Source: Spirochaetales bacterium
GTDB lineage: Bacteria; Spirochaetota; Spirochaetia; SZUA-6; DRHE01
DNA length: 8,308 nucleotides
Assembly: GCA_016935715.1 (NCBI GenBank)
Contig: JAFGQJ010000028.1
Coordinates: 1-8,308, forward strand
Reading direction: 5' to 3'
The position numbers were made by a program, and so were the translations under genes. The notes beneath the pieces were generated by a model. That model ran no database searches and was not told the DNA's origin. It was given only the letters and a program-made list of their open reading frames with translations. Shown here piece after piece: positions 6,781-8,308 of the stretch. Position 1 is the first letter of the stretch; every line of letters begins with the position of its first letter.

Positions 6781-8138
6781 GTTGTTTCTCCTGAAAGCCG
6801 CCGGATCGCGGCCGCGACGGACTCCAGCTCTCCGGGCAGCAGCGTGGCCAGGTTGAGCCTGACCCTGCCCTCCACGATGGTCCCGATCACCGGTGGATCA
6901 CCACTGCGCAGAATCTCGAGCAGTGTCTCCGGCCTGCGCTCGGCAAGCAGCTCCACGGACAGGGAGGGGAACTGCTCATCCGGGGCGCTTCCCCCACCGG
7001 TGGCCACGGTGGACTCGACCAGCCGTACCGAACCGGGGGGCAGATCCGAGAGCAGGGCCTGGCCGCGGGAGCGCAGCTCCTCCACGGAGAGGTTGAGCAC
7101 CGCCTCCACCGGGGGCTCGGCATCCCGGTTGAGCCTGGCCACCAGGGCCTCCTCCATCAGGGAGTAGATGGTCTTGCCCGGCCGGAAAACCCGGTTGAGG
7201 GGGTGCTCTGCCAGCTTCCGGATCAGATCACGCCTGCCAACGATGAAACCCGCCTGGGGTCCGCCGAGCACCTTGTCCCCGGAGAAGCTGACCAGGTCGG
7301 CGCCGGAGCTCAGATAGTGGGCGACCGAGTGTTCTCCGGGAATGCGCTCCGTGGTCGTGCCGGAGCCCTGGTCCACCACCAGGAGGACATCCTCGGGCAG
7401 GCTCTCGGCCAGCTCGCGGATCCCGGGCCGGGCCGTGAATCCCCGTATGCGGAAGTTCGAGGCGTGAACGGTCAGAACCATGGCCGTGTCCGGGCTGAAG
7501 GCCCGCGTGTAGTCCTCCAGGCGGGTGATGTTGGTCGTCCCGACCTCCACCATGTTGGCCCCTGTCTGGGCCAGGATCTCGGGAATGCGGAAGCCGCCGC
7601 CGATCTGCACCTGCTCTCCGCGGGATACGATCACCTCCCTGCCCTTGGCCAGGGCGGAGAGGATCAGGAAAACCGCAGCGGCATTGTTGTTCACCATCAG
7701 GGCGTCCTCGGCCCCGACCAGGAGGGCGAGCAGCTCCGGGATGATTCCCTTGCGCTTGCCCCGTTTGCCCGTCTGCAGGTCGAACTCCAGGTTGGAGAAG
7801 CCGGTGTTGACCGCTTCGGCGGAGCGCCAGGCGGTTTTCGAGATCGGAGCGCGCCCAAGGTTGGTGTGCAGCATCACCCCCGTGGCGTTGATCAGGTGGT
7901 GGATCCGGCGACCGGCGGTCTGCCGGCAGCGATCGGCCACTGCCCCGATGATGGTCTGGATCGGTGGCACGGCGCCTCCGCCGCGGACCTCTTCCCGGAT
8001 GGCGTCGATCGTCTCGGAGGCCAGGCGTGTCACCAGGGGACGGCTGAGCCGGGGAAACCAGAGCTGAAGCTCCTCCGTCTGGAGGAGCTTCTCGATCTGG
8101 GGAAGCCGGGAGAGGGAGGCTGAGTCGGGTTTGTTCAT
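6777..8138 (-). CDS. selA: L-seryl-tRNA(Sec) selenium transferase SelA
   Basis: PLP enzyme that converts Ser-tRNA(Sec) to Sec-tRNA(Sec) with selenophosphate; known SelA forms a large ring oligomer. The 453 residues match the family length. Seen: the N-terminal tRNA-binding region LSRLPQIEKLL (9-19), then NATGVMLHTNLGRAP (84-98), SNLEFDLQTGKRGKR (115-129), VNNNAAAVFL (149-158) and SRGEQVQIGGGFRIPEI (172-188). VVDQGSG (254-260) and the PLP-lysine motif SFSGDKVLGGPQAG (284-297, Lys289) follow. The downstream HPLNRVFR (312-319) keeps two arginines three residues apart (316, 319), as in the family's HPL-x-RALR. The ATG at 8138 gives the usual N-terminus; a GTG at 8219 would read through the tRNA gene and is rejected. 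The gene starts 9 bases after tRNA-Sec, with GGAG right against the ATG, an atypically short spacing. Its TGA overlaps the selB start. It needs SelD, which is not in this window. Confidence 0.98.
   Translation of the reverse strand: MNKPDSASLSRLPQIEKLLQTEELQLWFPRLSRPLVTRLASETIDAIREEVRGGGAVPPIQTIIGAVADRCRQTAGRRIHHLINATGVMLHTNLGRAPISKTAWRSAEAVNTGFSNLEFDLQTGKRGKRKGIIPELLALLVGAEDALMVNNNAAAVFLILSALAKGREVIVSRGEQVQIGGGFRIPEILAQTGANMVEVGTTNITRLEDYTRAFSPDTAMVLTVHASNFRIRGFTARPGIRELAESLPEDVLLVVDQGSGTTTERIPGEHSVAHYLSSGADLVSFSGDKVLGGPQAGFIVGRRDLIRKLAEHPLNRVFRPGKTIYSLMEEALVARLNRDAEPPVEAVLNLSVEELRSRGQALLSDLPPGSVRLVESTVATGGGSAPDEQFPSLSVELLAERRPETLLEILRSGDPPVIGTIVEGRVRLNLATLLPGELESVAAAIRRLSGETT
6788..6792 (-). 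promoter_or_regulatory. Ribosome binding site of selB
   Basis: On the minus strand AGGAG lies 7 bases before the GTG start of selB, within the last codons of selA. It fixes the GTG at 6780 as the selB start and indicates translational coupling to selA. Confidence 0.75.
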
Positions 8139-8147
8139 CTCCGATTC

Positions 8148-8237
8148 CGGAAGAGGCAGGAATCGAACCTGCCGTCGCCTGTTCAGGCGACCAACGGTTT
8201 TGAAGACCGCGGGGACCACCAGATCCCATCAGCTTCC
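8148..8237 (-). tRNA. selC: tRNA-Sec (anticodon UCA)
   Basis: A 90-nt tRNA read on the minus strand, inserting selenocysteine at UGA. Seen: anticodon loop CTTCAAA (8205-8199) with UCA at 8203-8201, closed by a 5-bp stem (8210-8206 with 8198-8194, outermost pair G-U). The D arm is Sec-type, six pairs with a 4-nt TGGT loop (8227-8222 with 8217-8212). The long variable arm has a perfect 7-bp stem (8191-8185 with 8180-8174) around GAAC. The T arm is GCAGG-TTCGATT-CCTGC (8172-8156). The acceptor has five good pairs (8237-8233 with 8149-8153), then an irregular patch: 5' CT (8232-8231) cannot pair with the opposing T8154/C8155. The 5' strand has the bacterial 8-nt length, while only 7 nt follow the T stem on the 3' side. 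The discriminator is G8148 and CCA is not encoded. Its place directly before selA supports the identity. Confidence 0.93.
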
Positions 8238-8292
8238 CTGCTCGCACAACCGGACGGCGCCCGCCGCGCCGCCGGCACGACAGCTCAGCACA

Positions 8293-8298
8293 ATAGTA
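8293..8298 (-). promoter_or_regulatory. Weak -10-like candidate upstream of selC
   Basis: In the 71 bases upstream of tRNA-Sec, the only AT-rich patch reads ATCACTACTATTGTG on the minus strand. TACTAT matches TATAAT at 4 of 6 positions and would start transcription about 50 bases before the tRNA. The matching -35 would lie outside the window, so this cannot be tested here. The rest of this stretch (about 8251-8280) is nearly pure G+C and holds no gene or convincing site. Confidence 0.2.
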
Positions 8299-8308
8299 GT
8301 GATACGCC

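Noticed and set aside
5515..7167. 550-codon open frame on the + strand opposite selB and selA
   Set aside because: It is a shadow of GC-rich coding DNA: the opposite frame is unmistakable SelB/SelA, and the product is Arg/Pro/Gly-rich without any recognisable domain.
7203..8123. 306-codon open frame on the + strand opposite selA
   Set aside because: Antisense shadow; no family features, and the selA frame is certain.
8139..8219. N-terminal extension of SelA starting at a GTG at 8219
   Set aside because: The extension is the translation of the tRNA-Sec gene (for example VFKTVGRLNRRRQVRFLP), not protein.
8256..8270. GC-rich hairpin GGCGC-CCGCC-GCGCC upstream of selC as a terminator
   Set aside because: Only 5 bp and no T-tract on either strand; expected by chance in sequence this rich in G+C.
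1..8308. A selenoprotein gene with an in-frame TGA next to the Sec machinery
   Set aside because: Every frame inspected reads through to a stop at a natural family end, and extending past the TGA stops gives only a few codons (MerR) or no family-like sequence. The clients must lie elsewhere.

Overview
The window is GC-rich (well above 60% G+C by eye), gene-dense bacterial DNA with almost no intergenic space. It encodes the bacterial selenocysteine machinery: a UCA-anticodon tRNA with a long variable arm, the one-step bacterial SelA, and SelB with winged-helix domains. The host is therefore a selenocysteine-decoding bacterium. The lineage cannot be fixed from the sequence. Anaerobes among spirochaetes, Deltaproteobacteria or Firmicutes would fit, but that is only a guess.

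Left block (1-4919, + strand): five tightly overlapping genes that look like one operon. In order they are a MerR-family regulator (5' end outside the window), a zinc-dependent medium-chain dehydrogenase, an FGGY-family sugar kinase, a class I aldolase of the DhnA/LsrF type, and an MFS permease. Three junctions are 4-base ATGA or GTGA overlaps and the fourth is TGATG. The inferred logic is import (MFS), oxidation of a polyol or sugar to a keto-sugar (dehydrogenase), phosphorylation (kinase), then Schiff-base cleavage of the phosphorylated ketose into triose-size products (aldolase), all under the MerR protein. The substrate cannot be read from the sequence.

Right block (4900-8308, - strand): selC (tRNA-Sec), then selA, then selB, transcribed leftward. 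selA starts 9 bases after the tRNA, and selA and selB share a GTGA overlap. selB runs into the 3' end of the MFS gene and overlaps it by 20 bases tail to tail. The tRNA-Sec has intact D, anticodon, variable and T arms, but its acceptor stem is not fully complementary. SelB carries a Gly/Ala/Ser-rich linker built from a 39-bp tandem duplication. The last 71 bases, upstream of selC, hold no gene and at most a weak promoter candidate.

The most interesting items are the orphan five-gene catabolic cassette, the irregular tRNA-Sec acceptor stem, and the four-cysteine tail of the MerR regulator. No known mobile element, CRISPR array or in-frame selenocysteine codon was seen.
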